Of a stretch of DNA of 64,000 nt, positions 1 to 11,300 are shown piece after piece. The first letter of the stretch is position 1. Every line of letters begins with the position of its first letter. The stretch lies in assembly GCA_031553765.1 (NCBI GenBank), contig JAVBKY010000002.1, positions 372,001-436,000 on the forward strand, written 5' to 3'. The DNA comes from JAITMY01 sp031553765. GTDB taxonomy: Bacteria; Bacteroidota; Bacteroidia; Bacteroidales; UBA932. The position numbers and the translations under genes are program-made. The notes under the pieces were generated by a model that was not told the origin of the DNA, searched no databases, and was given only the letters and a program-made list of their open reading frames with translations.

Positions 1-1037
1 TCTGCATCATCATTGTAAAACAAGCCCTTTTCCTTATAGTAGGAGCCGGACATAAACGTTTGCGTTTTTTCACTTCCGCTGCGCACCGACACGCTATGGC
101 TCTGCTGCGTTCCGGTCTCCATCACCTCATCCTCCCAGTTTACCCACTGGTTATTGCGAATAGCCTCCTGCTCTTCCGAAGAAAATATAACGTTATCATC
201 GGTAATACCATTGGCAGCATACGCATCTCTGCGCATTTGCATCCAAGCGTCACCGCTTAGGGTCGACGGGTATTTTGCCAAGCCATTTATACCGTAGTAC
301 CCTTCATACGACACCGTAGTCTTACCCTCCACACCTTTCTTCGTTGTAATAATCACCACGCCATTAGCACCTTGCGAACCGTAAATTGCAGTTGCCGATG
401 CATCCTTTAGCACCTCCAGCGAGGCAATATCAGCAGGATTCACATCCTCATAGCGTCCTCCCTGTATTCCATCAATAATAAACAGCGGTTTATTGCTCGC
501 ATTAATAGAGCGCGTACCTCTAATAAGAATCTCCACCGGAGCGCCCGCTTCACCTGATGTAGGTGTAATGTCTATACCAGCCACCTTTCCCTGTATTGCC
601 TTCATGGGATCGGCTGAGGGAACAGCTACAATGTCACCACTTTTCACCGAAGCCACAGAGCCGGTCAAATCTCTTTTTTTCACAGCGCCATAACCAATCA
701 CTACCACCTCATCCAAAGCATTATCTTCTGCTGTCAACGTCACATTCAGCGTACGTCGAGTTCCTACCAAAACTTCTTCGGTAGACATACCCACAAAAGA
801 AAAAACGAGCTCTGCTTGTTCATTAGGAACGGCAATTGTATATGTTCCATCAACATCCGCAATTGTTCCTGTAGTAGAGCCTTTCAACACAATGCTGGCT
901 CCTGCCATGGGCTCTCCTTTATCATCCGAAATAACCCCTGAAACAGAAAGGGGTTGCGCCATAACATTTACAGAGGTTATGCAACCCAACAACAGGCACA
1001 ACAACCTCCAAGCCAAAGCAAATCTTTTTTTCTCCAT
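1..1037 (-). CDS. SusC/RagA-family TonB-dependent outer-membrane receptor, N-terminal part (runs off left edge)
   Basis: The reading frame is open from the ATG at 1037 to the window edge and gives about 345 residues. Residues 1-27 form a signal peptide (basic start, Leu-rich core, VMA cleavage site). Residues about 30-105 are a carboxypeptidase-D-regulatory-like domain, and from about 110 the DEVVVIGYG motif opens the TonB plug. The plug contains the usual SusC stretches LIRGTRSINAS and ATAIYGSQGANGVVIITT. Members of this family import glycan oligomers with a SusD partner, which would lie to the left. The start is preceded by a leader of about 240 nt that carries a terminator hairpin. The substrate cannot be told. 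Confidence 0.95.
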   Translation of the reverse strand, partial: MEKKRFALAWRLLCLLLGCITSVNVMAQPLSVSGVISDDKGEPMAGASIVLKGSTTGTIADVDGTYTIAVPNEQAELVFSFVGMSTEEVLVGTRRTLNVTLTAEDNALDEVVVIGYGAVKKRDLTGSVASVKSGDIVAVPSADPMKAIQGKVAGIDITPTSGEAGAPVEILIRGTRSINASNKPLFIIDGIQGGRYEDVNPADIASLEVLKDASATAIYGSQGANGVVIITTKKGVEGKTTVSYEGYYGINGLAKYPSTLSGDAWMQMRRDAYAANGITDDNVIFSSEEQEAIRNNQWVNWEDEVMETGTQQSHSVSVRSGSEKTQTFMSGSYYKEKGLFYNDDA

Positions 1038-1064
1038 AAAATTTTAATAAGAGTGAAACAAATA

Positions 1065-1100
1065 AAAAAATCCCCACGCTCAAGCATAGAGCGTAGGGAG
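1065..1100 (-). terminator. Intrinsic terminator inside the leader of the SusC-like gene
   Basis: In the minus-strand transcript, the arm TCCCTACGCTC and the arm GAGCGTGGGGA form an 11-bp stem with one G-U pair and a 7-nt loop. A run of seven U follows directly. It lies only about 30 nt upstream of the ATG at 1037. It is therefore either an attenuator of the receptor gene or the 3' end of a short upstream RNA. Confidence 0.75.
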
Positions 1101-1278
1101 TACCATTAACAAAAACGTAAATATAGAAGACTTGTGCCAGGGTCGAATTACCCAGGAATAAGTGGATTGACACAATGCCACGCTACTCAAATTCACCAAC
1201 AGAGTCATATGATTTTTCAGCATTTGGGTTTTCCTCAACACTCCAAACACCTCAACCGGCAGCGCTCCTTCTTGGGTG

Positions 1279-1286
1279 CAAAAGTA
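1279..1286 (-). promoter_or_regulatory. Promoter -7 element (TACTTTTG) for the SusC leader
   Basis: This is an exact match to the Bacteroidetes -7 consensus TANNTTTG on the minus strand. No good TTTG is present 19 nt upstream. Transcription from here would give about 170-200 nt of RNA before the terminator at 1065-1100. Confidence 0.5.
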
Positions 1287-1410
1287 TTACATTACAGCCG
1301 TGATAAAACAGCGTTTATATTATTTCAAATTTATTTCATAAAATACTTTACAGTGAAAAATTGTTACACGAGACAACAGTGGTCTTAGCACCAGATATAT
1401 TTGTTAATTA

Positions 1411-1447
1411 AAAAAGCCGCGGAGCACATTGCTCCGCGGCTTTTTTT
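1411..1447. terminator. Bidirectional intrinsic terminator after the OmpA/TPR lipoprotein gene
   Basis: The 11-bp GC-rich stem is GCCGCGGAGCA paired with TGCTCCGCGGC around a 3-nt loop. It is flanked by A5 on one side and T8 on the other, so it works as a terminator in both directions. It lies just past the stop codon of the minus-strand gene at 1468. Confidence 0.9.
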
Positions 1448-1467
1448 TAAATCTATTTATAGTTAAA

Positions 1468-3192
1468 CTAGAGTTTGGGCCAAAAAGCTACAAACTCAGC
1501 ATCCTTCTTTGCATCAGCCTTCAGGTCGCCTGCCTTGTTAAGGTTGTCCATTACATCAGCCTCTACATTCTTACGAGCGCCAATTACAGCCTTTAGGTAG
1601 TATGCCTTAGGAGTATCAAGGTTAGCCAATACAGCAGAAGCATTGTCTGCGCTTCCGCTAAGCAGTAGCGCCAAAGCCTCGTTGAAGCTGCCTGAACCCT
1701 TAAGCAGGGTAACAGCTTGCTTATAGTCGCCCTTACCTATAGCTATGTAGCCCATACCGGCCTTGCTCTCGTCAAGACCTGCAGCAGCCAGCTGTTTTTC
1801 GGCATCCTCAGTCTTACCTTGCTTCAGCAGCACGTAGCCCAAGTTGTTTTGCACCTTAACATCAGCCTTAATAGCCATTGCCGAATCTAAAGCAGTCTTA
1901 GCATCATCCAGCTTACCCTGGGTAAGGTAAAGAGCGCCGAGGTTGTTGTAACCGCGAGCATCACGATATTTCTCTGCCACCTTCTTATATAGGGTAACTT
2001 GAGTTGTCTCATCATCCTTATAGAGGTTATATGCAGCGTACATCAGCTGCTCAGCGTTAAGCGTATCAAGGTTACCTGCAGAAACAAACGACTTAATCTG
2101 GTCGTCGCCCATGTTGGCAGTTTCAACGGTTGCTTTCAACTTCGAACGACGCAGCTGAGGCAGAACCTTATCAGCAATTACAGTGTACACAGCTGAAATG
2201 TTCTTGATTTCGCGCTCACGCACTTCAGGGTCGCTGTACATAGAAAGAACGCGCAGCACTAACTCCTTGTCTTGAATATCCGAGCCCTCCATTAACTTCT
2301 TAAAGCCATCCCAGTCCTCAGCGGTGTGCTTAATCTCAATAAGATTTTTATCAACCTGCGCTTTTGATTGCTTGAAGAACTTAACCAAAGCATCATCGGT
2401 AGTTTTACCACGGTTGGTAGAAAGTTTCTCATTCAAATCCATGCCACCATCAGGTGAAGCATATGATGAAATTTGCAGGCTCTTAAGCGACTTGTTGCTG
2501 GGAGCGGGAGCAGGTTCAACAGCACCCTTCTTCGCTTTAGTCTTTGCAGGCTCCTTGGGTGAAGCGTCAGCTACAAATTGTTGCAGCATCTTTACATCCT
2601 CCTTGCTTAACTCGCTTGAGCGAACATCTGCTTTATTGATAGTGAAAAGAATTTGAGCATCCTTAACCTCTTCCGTTGTCAGCTGGTAGCTGTCAGCATA
2701 AAACGCTGGCTTAACCTCTACTTCAGCCAACTTGTAAGTAGCAATTACACCATCGGCCACCTTAATATCCTTCGGGAATTGTAGTCTCTTACCCTTCTTG
2801 TCTACCAAAGTAGGACGAATTTCGAGGGTTGACACCTTCATTGCATCCGTGTACTCAAAGGTTACCTCTTGTGAGTAGCTGCCACCCTTTTCTGAGATTA
2901 CGGTATTATTGTCCTTTACCTTCTCTCCTTGCAACACCTTTACAGTTCCTGCAACCTCGCCGCCTTGGTACTTAATAACGGGTAGCATCTCAAGAACAGC
3001 CTCGGGGTGAAAATATTTTTCAGGGAAGCTTACATTAATAGTAGCCTTTATAACACCTGCATTTGCCTCCAGCACGGCGGGGGTACATGTTGCCTTGATT
3101 TGGTCGGCAGCATCTTTCATTTTTTCGGGGCTACCACACGATGCGATGATAAGACCCAAAGAAACCGCTAAACAATAAATTTTTCTTTTCAT
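1468..3192 (-). CDS. OmpA-like/TPR lipoprotein
   Basis: This is a 574-residue lipoprotein with a lipobox IIASC near residue 19, so it is probably anchored in the outer membrane. The N-terminal 180 residues resemble an all-beta region. An OmpA-like fold follows (about 180-290) with the stretches ILFTINKADVRSSEL and SYASPDGGMDLNEKLSTNR, which would bind peptidoglycan. The C-terminal half (about 370-560) is alpha-helical with TPR units such as YNNLGALYLTQGKLDDA. This architecture is common in Bacteroidales envelope proteins, but I do not assign a named member. A terminator follows it, and a TAACTTTG promoter element lies upstream. Confidence 0.85.
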   Translation of the reverse strand: MKRKIYCLAVSLGLIIASCGSPEKMKDAADQIKATCTPAVLEANAGVIKATINVSFPEKYFHPEAVLEMLPVIKYQGGEVAGTVKVLQGEKVKDNNTVISEKGGSYSQEVTFEYTDAMKVSTLEIRPTLVDKKGKRLQFPKDIKVADGVIATYKLAEVEVKPAFYADSYQLTTEEVKDAQILFTINKADVRSSELSKEDVKMLQQFVADASPKEPAKTKAKKGAVEPAPAPSNKSLKSLQISSYASPDGGMDLNEKLSTNRGKTTDDALVKFFKQSKAQVDKNLIEIKHTAEDWDGFKKLMEGSDIQDKELVLRVLSMYSDPEVREREIKNISAVYTVIADKVLPQLRRSKLKATVETANMGDDQIKSFVSAGNLDTLNAEQLMYAAYNLYKDDETTQVTLYKKVAEKYRDARGYNNLGALYLTQGKLDDAKTALDSAMAIKADVKVQNNLGYVLLKQGKTEDAEKQLAAAGLDESKAGMGYIAIGKGDYKQAVTLLKGSGSFNEALALLLSGSADNASAVLANLDTPKAYYLKAVIGARKNVEADVMDNLNKAGDLKADAKKDAEFVAFWPKL

Positions 3193-3254
3193 AATTTTTT
3201 TGCGTTTTTTTGGTATAAAAAATAATTTTGATTTTCTCTTGAGAGTATAATTGG

Positions 3255-3262
3255 CAAAGTTA
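3255..3262 (-). promoter_or_regulatory. Promoter -7 element (TAACTTTG) of the OmpA/TPR lipoprotein gene
   Basis: This minus-strand sequence matches TANNTTTG exactly and lies about 60 nt upstream of the ATG at 3192. The -33 element is not clear. Confidence 0.5.
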
Positions 3263-3597
3263 AAAAAAAACTTCTACTATAAACGGGGCTTTTTCAAAAA
3301 AAAGACTGCGACCTCATTCGGAATAGTAAAAAACGACATAAAACAGCACTTTTACATCATTTTAACTCATTGATTATATGATTATTTTAAAGTGTATAAC
3401 AATAAAAGGTTAAACTAAGCAATCAGCCCAAATTACTATATTTCTCCTTGCCTTTTTTTGACAAAAAAAGTAATCTGCAAAAAAACTACACCCATTTCAA
3501 AGCCCTTACCAATCGGCAAATTCGTTAACTTCTACTAAAGCACTTTAGGTTAAGCTTATTTAACAAGTCAAGAGCAAAATACGTGGTCAAAAATTGG

Positions 3598-3605
3598 TAA
3601 TTTTG
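3598..3605 (+). promoter_or_regulatory. Promoter -7 element (TAATTTTG) of pdxA
   Basis: This is an exact TANNTTTG match about 37 nt upstream of the pdxA start. No clear TTTG is found at the -33 position. Confidence 0.5.
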
Positions 3606-3641
3606 TTGTTTATGGCATGTTACACTCAACAATAAACACAT

Positions 3642-4703
3642 ATGGCTGACAACAAAATTAAGGTAGGGATAACACAGGGCGATATTAACGGAATAGGATA
3701 TGAAGTGATTATTAAGACGCTCTCCGAGTCGCTCATTACCGAGTTGTGTACGCCCATAGTGTACGGTTCACCCAAGGTGGCAGCCTTTCACCGCAAGCTA
3801 ATCAATATTGACAACTTCAACTTCAACATTATCCGTAGCGCTGATGAGGCCAACCCCAAGCGCGCTAACATTATCAACGTTATGGACGATGATGCAAAGG
3901 TGGATATAGGTAAGTCGACTGAAGCGGCAGGACAAGGTGCGCTGGCCGCGCTGAAAGCAGCCGTACAGGATCTGAAAGATGGCAAAATTCAGGTGCTGGT
4001 AACCGCCCCCTTCAACAAGCAAAATGTTCAGTCAAACGAGTACCAATTCCCCGGACACACAGAATTCTTAGCCTCAACATTTGGCGCTAAAGAATCCATT
4101 ATGATTTTGGCAAGTGAAAACCTGCGCGTGGGTATTGCTACAGGCCATATCCCGTTGAGCAAAGTACCGCAGACGCTCACCAAAGAGGTTATTTTGCGCA
4201 AGCTAAAACAGCTTAATGCAACCCTTAAGGAGGATTTCAAAATTCGCCGCCCGCGCATTGCAGTGCTTGGGCTCAACCCTCACGCCGGCGACGGCGGACT
4301 GTTGGGTGAGGAGGAGCAAACTATTATTATCCCCGCCATTGACGATGCCATTAAGGGCGGCATACTCGCATTCGGTCCATACGCTGCCGACGGATTTTTT
4401 GGAGCCAACAGCGTTAGCCGTTTCGATGCTGTTCTCGCCATGTACCATGATCAAGGCCTAGCTCCTTTCAAAGCGCTGGCCTTTGGTTCCGGCGTAAACT
4501 ACACAGGCGGTCTGCCCATCATACGTACCTCACCCGCCCACGGTACGGCATACGACATTGCAGGACGCGATGAGGCATCACCCGAATCGTTTCGTAATGC
4601 GCTGTACATGGCATGCGACGCCTATAAAAACCGCAAGGAGTACGCCGAATTAACAAAAAATCCGCTACCTACAGGCAAAATTGATGTGGGAAGAGGGGAG
4701 TAA
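3642..4703 (+). CDS. pdxA: 4-hydroxythreonine-4-phosphate dehydrogenase
   Basis: PdxA oxidises 4-phosphohydroxy-L-threonine with NAD in the DXP-dependent vitamin B6 pathway. The 353 residues match the family length. Recognisable motifs are GHTEFLA with the metal-binding His at 139, LNPHAGDGG near 212, YHDQGLAPFKAL with a second metal His near 269, and the C-terminal GLPIIRTSPAHGTAYDIAG. The common sequence has DHGT where this protein has AHGT. The gene is read alone from a nearby promoter, with ruvA 74 bp downstream. Confidence 0.96.
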   Translation: MADNKIKVGITQGDINGIGYEVIIKTLSESLITELCTPIVYGSPKVAAFHRKLINIDNFNFNIIRSADEANPKRANIINVMDDDAKVDIGKSTEAAGQGALAALKAAVQDLKDGKIQVLVTAPFNKQNVQSNEYQFPGHTEFLASTFGAKESIMILASENLRVGIATGHIPLSKVPQTLTKEVILRKLKQLNATLKEDFKIRRPRIAVLGLNPHAGDGGLLGEEEQTIIIPAIDDAIKGGILAFGPYAADGFFGANSVSRFDAVLAMYHDQGLAPFKALAFGSGVNYTGGLPIIRTSPAHGTAYDIAGRDEASPESFRNALYMACDAYKNRKEYAELTKNPLPTGKIDVGRGE

Positions 4704-4777
4704 AATAATGATTAATGGTTAGTGATTAACTCTTAAACTTTATTGACTTACAACTTTTTGACTTATGACTTTATTTT

Positions 4778-5365
4778 ATGTACGAATACGTTAAAGGGCA
4801 GCTAACCGAACTTACGCCAACCTACGCGGTGATTGAGGCTGCGGGCGTGGGCTATCTTATCAACATATCGCTGCAAACATACTCGCAGCTGGCTGAAGGA
4901 AAGGATGCCATGCTACACCTTCACCAGCAAATACGCGAGGATGCGCATATACTATACGGCTTTGCCGACAAGGAGGAGCGTGAGCTGTTCCGCCTGCTTA
5001 TTAGTGTATCTGGCGTGGGTGCATCTACGGCACGCATTATGCTGTCGTCATTACGCAGCAACGAGCTTACTACCGCCATTGCCGTGGGGGATATCGCGGT
5101 ACTCAAAAGCATTAAAGGTATAGGACTAAAAACGGCAGAGCGCATAATAGTTGACCTTAAGGGCAAAGCGCTGAAACCTATGAATGCAGGTGGCTCCGAA
5201 GCCGCAACTGCCGTATTTGGCGCTACCACCAAAGAGGCCATAGCAGCACTTCTTGCATTGGGCTTCCCCAAGGCTAACACCGAAAAGGCAGTAGAGGCTG
5301 CCTACAAACAAAGCAACCAGCAAAGCGTGGAGGAGCTAATTCGCAACGCACTACAAAGACTTTAA
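4778..5365 (+). CDS. ruvA: Holliday junction branch migration protein RuvA
   Basis: RuvA binds Holliday junctions as a tetramer and loads the RuvB motor. The 195-residue protein has the N-terminal OB fold (1-65), two helix-hairpin-helix motifs (SVSGVGASTARIML near 73 and SIKGIGLKTAERII near 110), and the C-terminal RuvB-contacting domain (about 145-195, ALLALGFPKANTEKAV). sprA begins 12 bp downstream, so the two are probably co-transcribed. The spacer before the start is made of word-like repeats (TTGACTTA, TGACTTATGACTT). Confidence 0.97.
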   Translation: MYEYVKGQLTELTPTYAVIEAAGVGYLINISLQTYSQLAEGKDAMLHLHQQIREDAHILYGFADKEERELFRLLISVSGVGASTARIMLSSLRSNELTTAIAVGDIAVLKSIKGIGLKTAERIIVDLKGKALKPMNAGGSEAATAVFGATTKEAIAALLALGFPKANTEKAVEAAYKQSNQQSVEELIRNALQRL

Positions 5366-5377
5366 TTTTCTGCCATC

Positions 5378-8300
5378 TTGAATCGCATCTTTCGTTTTCT
5401 AACCACGGCTTTACTTCTGGCAACCATTGTCGCCTCAACGGCAAGGGTCACCTACGCCGCACCTGCCGATACAGCGCGCAGGTGGCAACCCGCCGTAAAG
5501 GAATCGGAGATGTACGACATAGAGTACAACGAAAAGAGCAACGACTACACATTTTACAACAAAGGGCAGGGTGAGCGCGGAACTCCCGTAAAGGTAATGA
5601 CCGACGAAGAGTACCGTCACTACCAATTTGATAACTCCGTACGCAACGCATGGACTGCACGCCGAGCTGCTGAAACAGGTAATAGCGCGCGAAGCAGCGA
5701 AGGCAAATTGTCTCAACTGCTACCCGACTTTAAGCTACCAAGCAACCTCTTCGGCAGCGACCTAATCAAGTTTAATATTCAGGGTGCTGCCGAAGTAATT
5801 TTCGGTTACAACTGGAGTCGCACCGATAACCCAACCATTCCCGAAGAATACCGTTCGCACGGAGCATTCGACTTTAAAGTCAACATGCAAATCAACGCAT
5901 CAGCCTCCATTGGTGATCGCATCAACCTTAACTTCATCAACAGTACCGACCTCACCTTCAACTTTCAGGATCTGATAAAAATCAACTATCAGGGCGAAGA
6001 GGACGACATTATTCAAAAAATTGAAGCCGGTAACGTAAGCCTACCCTTGTCGGGGTCGCTCATTACCGGAAGCCAAAGCCTGTTTGGTTTCAAAACGGAG
6101 CTGAAGTTTGGCCATCTCACCATTGAAAGCGTAATATCAGAGCAAAAAGGGCAATCGTCCACCATTAACGTGCAGGGCGGCGCACAAACTAACCTCTTCG
6201 ACATTACCGTTGATAAATACGATGCCAACCGCCACTTTTTCCTTGCACAATACTTCGGCGACCAATACAACTCTGCACTCGCTCGCCTTCCACTTATTCA
6301 GTCAGGAATTAACATTACGCGTATTGAGGTATGGGTTACCAACCGTAATAACCGTTTTGACAACGCGCGCAATATTATTGCGTTGGATACATTAGGTAAC
6401 GGTAGTACTACTCCACCCAGCAATAATAACCCGCTATACCAGCTGCTGAAAAACAACGATCAGGTGCGCGACATTTCGCAAACCAATAACGTGCTTAACT
6501 CCTACGGTCTGGTTCAAGGCAAGGATTACGAAAAGATAGAAAATGCGCGTAGGCTGACAGTCGGAACCGACTACCAGTTTAACACGCAGTTGGGCTACAT
6601 TTCACTTACCAATGCGCTCAACGCCGACGAAATTCTTGGTGTAGCTTTTGAGTATACCAAAAGTGGAACAACCTACCGTGTGGGTGAGTTTTACGATGAC
6701 GGTATTTCTGCACCGAAAGCACTCTTCCTAAAGTTGCTCAAGGGCACCAACCTGTCGCCCCGCTACAACACATGGAAGTTGATGATGAAAAACATCTACA
6801 GCCTCGATGCCTACCAGCTGAGCAAGGACAACTTTATACTTAACGTAATGTACCGCGACGATGAGGTGGGCACCAACGTCCCTTACCTCACTGAGGGCAA
6901 ATCAAAAAACCTTCCGCTGATACAAGTGCTAAATCTCGACAACCTAAATGACGCCGGAAACCACTACCCCGACGGCAAGTTCGACTACATCGAGGGAATA
7001 ACAGTGCTAAGCTCCGGTGGGCGTATCATATTCCCCATGCGAGAGCCTTTTGGCCGCGACCTGGGCACGAAAATAGGCTACCCCATAGCCGACAAGTATG
7101 TGTACAACCAGCTATATGACTCAACGCTGGTAAAGGCAAAACAGTTTGCCGACAAAAATAAATTCCGACTGGTAGGATCATACAAATCCACCTCTACCTC
7201 TGAAATTATTCTTAATGCCACCGATATTCCCGAGGGTTCGGTAGTTGTTACAGCAGGCGGTATTAAGCTGATAGAAAACGTAGACTACACGGTGAACTAC
7301 ACGCTGGGACGCGTGCAGATTATCAATCCCGTGTACCTCTCCTCCAACGTGCCGCTGCAGGTATCAATGGAGAGTTTGGATATGTACTCGTTTGTAAAAA
7401 AGACCATGCTGGGTACTAACCTAAAGTATCAGTTTTCAAAAAATTTCAACGTAGGCGCCACCATACTTCACCTATCTGAAAAGCCGCTTACGCAAAAGGT
7501 AGCCTACGGCGATGAGCCGCTATCTAATACTATTTGGGGACTCAACGGCTCGTACACTACCGAAGTTAATCTGCTCACTAAGTTGGTAGACGCCATTCCG
7601 CTTATCAGTACCAAAGAAAAATCAAACTTCTCCATCCAAGCTGAATTTGCACAGCTCCTACCCGGTCACAACAGCGCCATAGGTAAAGCGGGATCAACCT
7701 ATATTGACGACTTTGAATCTACAAAAATGACCATTGACCTGCGGCAGTACACCGCATGGTCGCTGGGCAGTACCCCTGAATACGTAACTGCACGAGGTAA
7801 CAACCAATTTGGTGGTGGAAAAAACACTACCTCCTCCAGCTTCCCACTCAGCAACAGCTACTACCGTTCTAATTTGGCGTGGTATATGATCGACCCGCTA
7901 TTTCTGCGCAATACCTCCTCAACTCCGGGCTACATGAGGGACGACCCAAAGAAGTATCGCAAAAATCACTACGTACGTGAGGTGTCGGAGAAAGAAATTT
8001 TTCCAAACAAGGACCTCATCATTGGTGCCGATGCAAATATATCTGTACTCAACATGGCCTACTACCCCAACGAGCGTGGCCCGTACAACTACATTGACTT
8101 TAGTAGCAATGTTGAATTTTCAGGCAAGGGACTTAATAGTGATGGTTCGCTCAGAACTCCCAAAACCAACTTTGGCGCTATGATGCGTGCGCTGCCCATT
8201 ACAGACTTCGAAACGTCAAACGTAGAGTATATTGAGTTTTGGATGCTCGATCCGTTTATTTACACGCGAGGTAGCAACGCAGAGAAGGCAAAATTCCAGA

Positions 8301-11300
8301 ACGGTCGCCTATACTTCAACCTTGGCGATGTATCGGAAGATATTCTTAAGGATAGCCGTAAGGCGTTTGAAAACGGCTTGCCCTACCCCTACGACACCAC
8401 GCTGGTAGAGGAAACTGCTTGGGGATATGTACCTAAAGTACAGTCGTTGGTAAATACATTTGATAACAACGAGGCGGCACGGGCGCTGCAGGACGTGGGC
8501 TACGACGGCATGAACGATGACCAGGAGTATGACTTCTTTAATCGCAAATACAGCTACATGAGCCATATTCGCGCTGTGGTTACTGACGACAATGCGTATC
8601 TACAATTTGAAGAAGACCCCTCAAACGACAACTATCACTACTACCGTGGTGCAGACTATGACAATGAGAAGTTGGACATTCTTTCGCGCTATAAAAAGTA
8701 CAATAACTCACAAGGCAACTCACCAGTGGCAAAGGGTGGACTTTCCGAAGCAGCAACCACCATGCCCAACACCGAGGACATAAATAAGGATAACACGCTG
8801 AACGAGTTGGAGAGCTACTACGAGTACTTCATCGAGCTCAATCCGGACGACATAAACCCTAACGGCGTGGGACAAAACTATATTACCGATGTACGCGAGG
8901 TAAACATTAACGATGCAGACTATGGCGACTACCAAAAGGTAAACTGGTACCAATTCAAAATTCCTATTGCTGACGGGAAAGCGCACAACGGCATCGAGGA
9001 CTTCAAATCCATGCGTTTTATGCGGGCATTCTTCAGCGGACTTGATACCGCTGTAGTGTGCCGCTTTGCCCGATTTGAGCTGGTACGTGCCGAATGGCGC
9101 AAGTACAACTACTCGCTGCTTGAAGCTCAGGAGGGACTTGCTCAACCCGAAACCACCTCCGGAACCGTTGATATTTCGGCTGTAAGCATTGAGGAAAACT
9201 CCGATCGCAGGCCTGTAAACTACCTGCTTCCTCCGGGTGTGAGCCGTATAGTAGATAACACCACCAACCAACAAGTACAGCGCAACGAGCAGGCAATGAT
9301 GATTTCTGTTACCAATCTTGCCAATGGCGACGCACGTGCAACTTACAAAAACTCTACGCTCGACATGCGCGAATTCCGTCGCCTGCAGATGGATGTGCAT
9401 GCTGAGGCTATGAATGAGTCACGCCTTAAGGATAACGAGCTGTCGCTGTTTGTACGCATAGGTAGCGACTATCGCTATAACTACTACGAGTACGAAATTC
9501 CGCTGAAACTCACTCCTTGGGGACGCTACGAGGAAACGCAGCGCGACATAGTATGGCCTGATGATAATAGGTTAGATATTGCGCTCAACCTATTCACCGA
9601 CTTGAAGTTGGAGCGCAACGCAAAAATTCGCAGCAATACAGGCGTTACACTTTCCAGCATATACGAAAAAGCCGATGGGAAAAATATAGTACGCGTAGTA
9701 GGTAACCCCAATCTTGGCGAGACACGTGTAATGATGATTGGCGTAAAAAACCCTGCCGGCAAAAAAGGTATTCTGGCTACCGATGACGGTCTGCCAAAAG
9801 ATGGTATAGTATGGGTAAACGAGCTGCGTCTTACCAACTTCTCAGAGGAAGGCGGCTGGGCAGCCAACGCACGCATTGCTACCAACTTTGCCGACTTTGC
9901 CAACGTATCGCTGGCGGGTAGCGTTTCAAAAGCGGGATTCGGCAGCCTCGATAGCCGTATACTTACACGCTCGAAAGAAGACGCGTACCAGTATGACGTT
10001 GCTACCAAATTTGAGCTGGGCAAATTCTTCCCGTCCAAGTGGGGAGTGACCATTCCACTGGGTATTAACTACGCCGAAAGTTTCATTGTTCCGCTTTACA
10101 ATCCATTTGATCCCGACATTAAGCTGCAGGATGCGCTGGACAAAGCAGCCAACAAGCATGACCGTGACTCTATTCGCAACGCGACCATCACTTACGCTAT
10201 GCGTAAAAATATCAATTTTAACAATGTACGTGTAAACGGCAGCGGAGAAAAAAAGTTGGGTCCTATTGATATTTCTAACTTCACCGTAGGCTACATGTAC
10301 AATGAAGCACTGGCGCACGATGTAAACACCGAGCTCGACTACAAGTTAGAGCAGCGTCTGAATGGTATTTACGCGTATAGTACAAAACCTTTTGTATTTG
10401 AGCCTTTAGCCAAAAATAAGTCGATGAAGAATGAAAACTGGAAAATACTCAAGGATTTCAACCTTGCGCTATACCCTAACCAGTACGGTTTTTCAACCGA
10501 ATTCAACGACACCTATAACGAGTACATAGCGCGCAGCTTTTACTCCGGCATAAGCATCACACCCATTATTTTCCAAGAGTACACCTGGTCGCGCAACTAC
10601 ACGCTGGGCTGGGATATTGCAAAAAGCTTAAAGTTTAACTTCACGGCGCAAAACCTGTCACGAAAAGAGGTAAAAACAGGCACTGAGGCCGACCTCACGC
10701 TGCCCTCCGACGCATGGGATTGGCGCAACACGCACTATGGACACGAGTTCGGGTTATCGTACACGCTTCCGCTAAATAAAATACCCATCCTTTCGTGGAC
10801 TAACATTACATCATCCTATAAGGGAGGATATAATTGGGACGGTCCCTCCGTGCTACCCAACCCCAGTACCGACCCCAGTACTAACATACCCGATATGGGA
10901 AACACCATAGGCAACTTCAACAGCTTCCAGATTAACGGAACTTTTAACCTTGTAACTCTATACGGAAAATCAAGCTTTCTAAAAGAGGTGAATCAGGAAT
11001 TTGAAGGACGCTCCAACAAAAAGAAGGAGACAAGGGATGTACAATATGAGAAGGATAAGTTAACTCTCAACAAGGGGAAAAAGGTACTTATAAAACACGA
11101 CCTCAAGGCAACAGGAGTAAGAATTAAGGTACTCAATGAATCGGGAAGAGAAATAAAGGTAGAGACCGAAACCGTGAACGACCGCAGCTTGTACGTAAAG
11201 AGCAGCGAAACTGTACGAAATGTAAAAGTTGTAGTAACAGGTAAAGTTCCTGTATCTGAAAACCCCGCTGTGTATATGGGAAAACTTGGTTTACGGCTGC

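Larger units (their letters stand above)
3193..3641. other. AT-rich divergent intergenic region
   Basis: This 449-bp spacer separates the divergent lipoprotein and pdxA genes. It is very AT-rich and holds a candidate promoter for each side. A weak T-run/A-run hairpin sits near 3451-3470 (CTTTTTTT, then AAAAAAAG). Similar hairpins recur near 43575 and 47745. I see no coding potential here. Confidence 0.6.

Noticed and set aside
922..1173. 83-codon frame on the minus strand before the SusC gene
   Set aside because: It crosses the terminator hairpin and the true SusC start in another frame, and it has no conserved character.
1100..1278. Known riboswitch or 6S-type RNA in the SusC leader
   Set aside because: I could not match the leader to TPP, cobalamin, SAM or 6S signature motifs by eye, so it is reported only as an unnamed leader.
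8720..9400. 226-codon open frame on the minus strand inside sprA
   Set aside because: It is an antisense shadow of a long GC-balanced gene, with no domain, no start context and no promoter. The plus-strand SprA frame is convincing.
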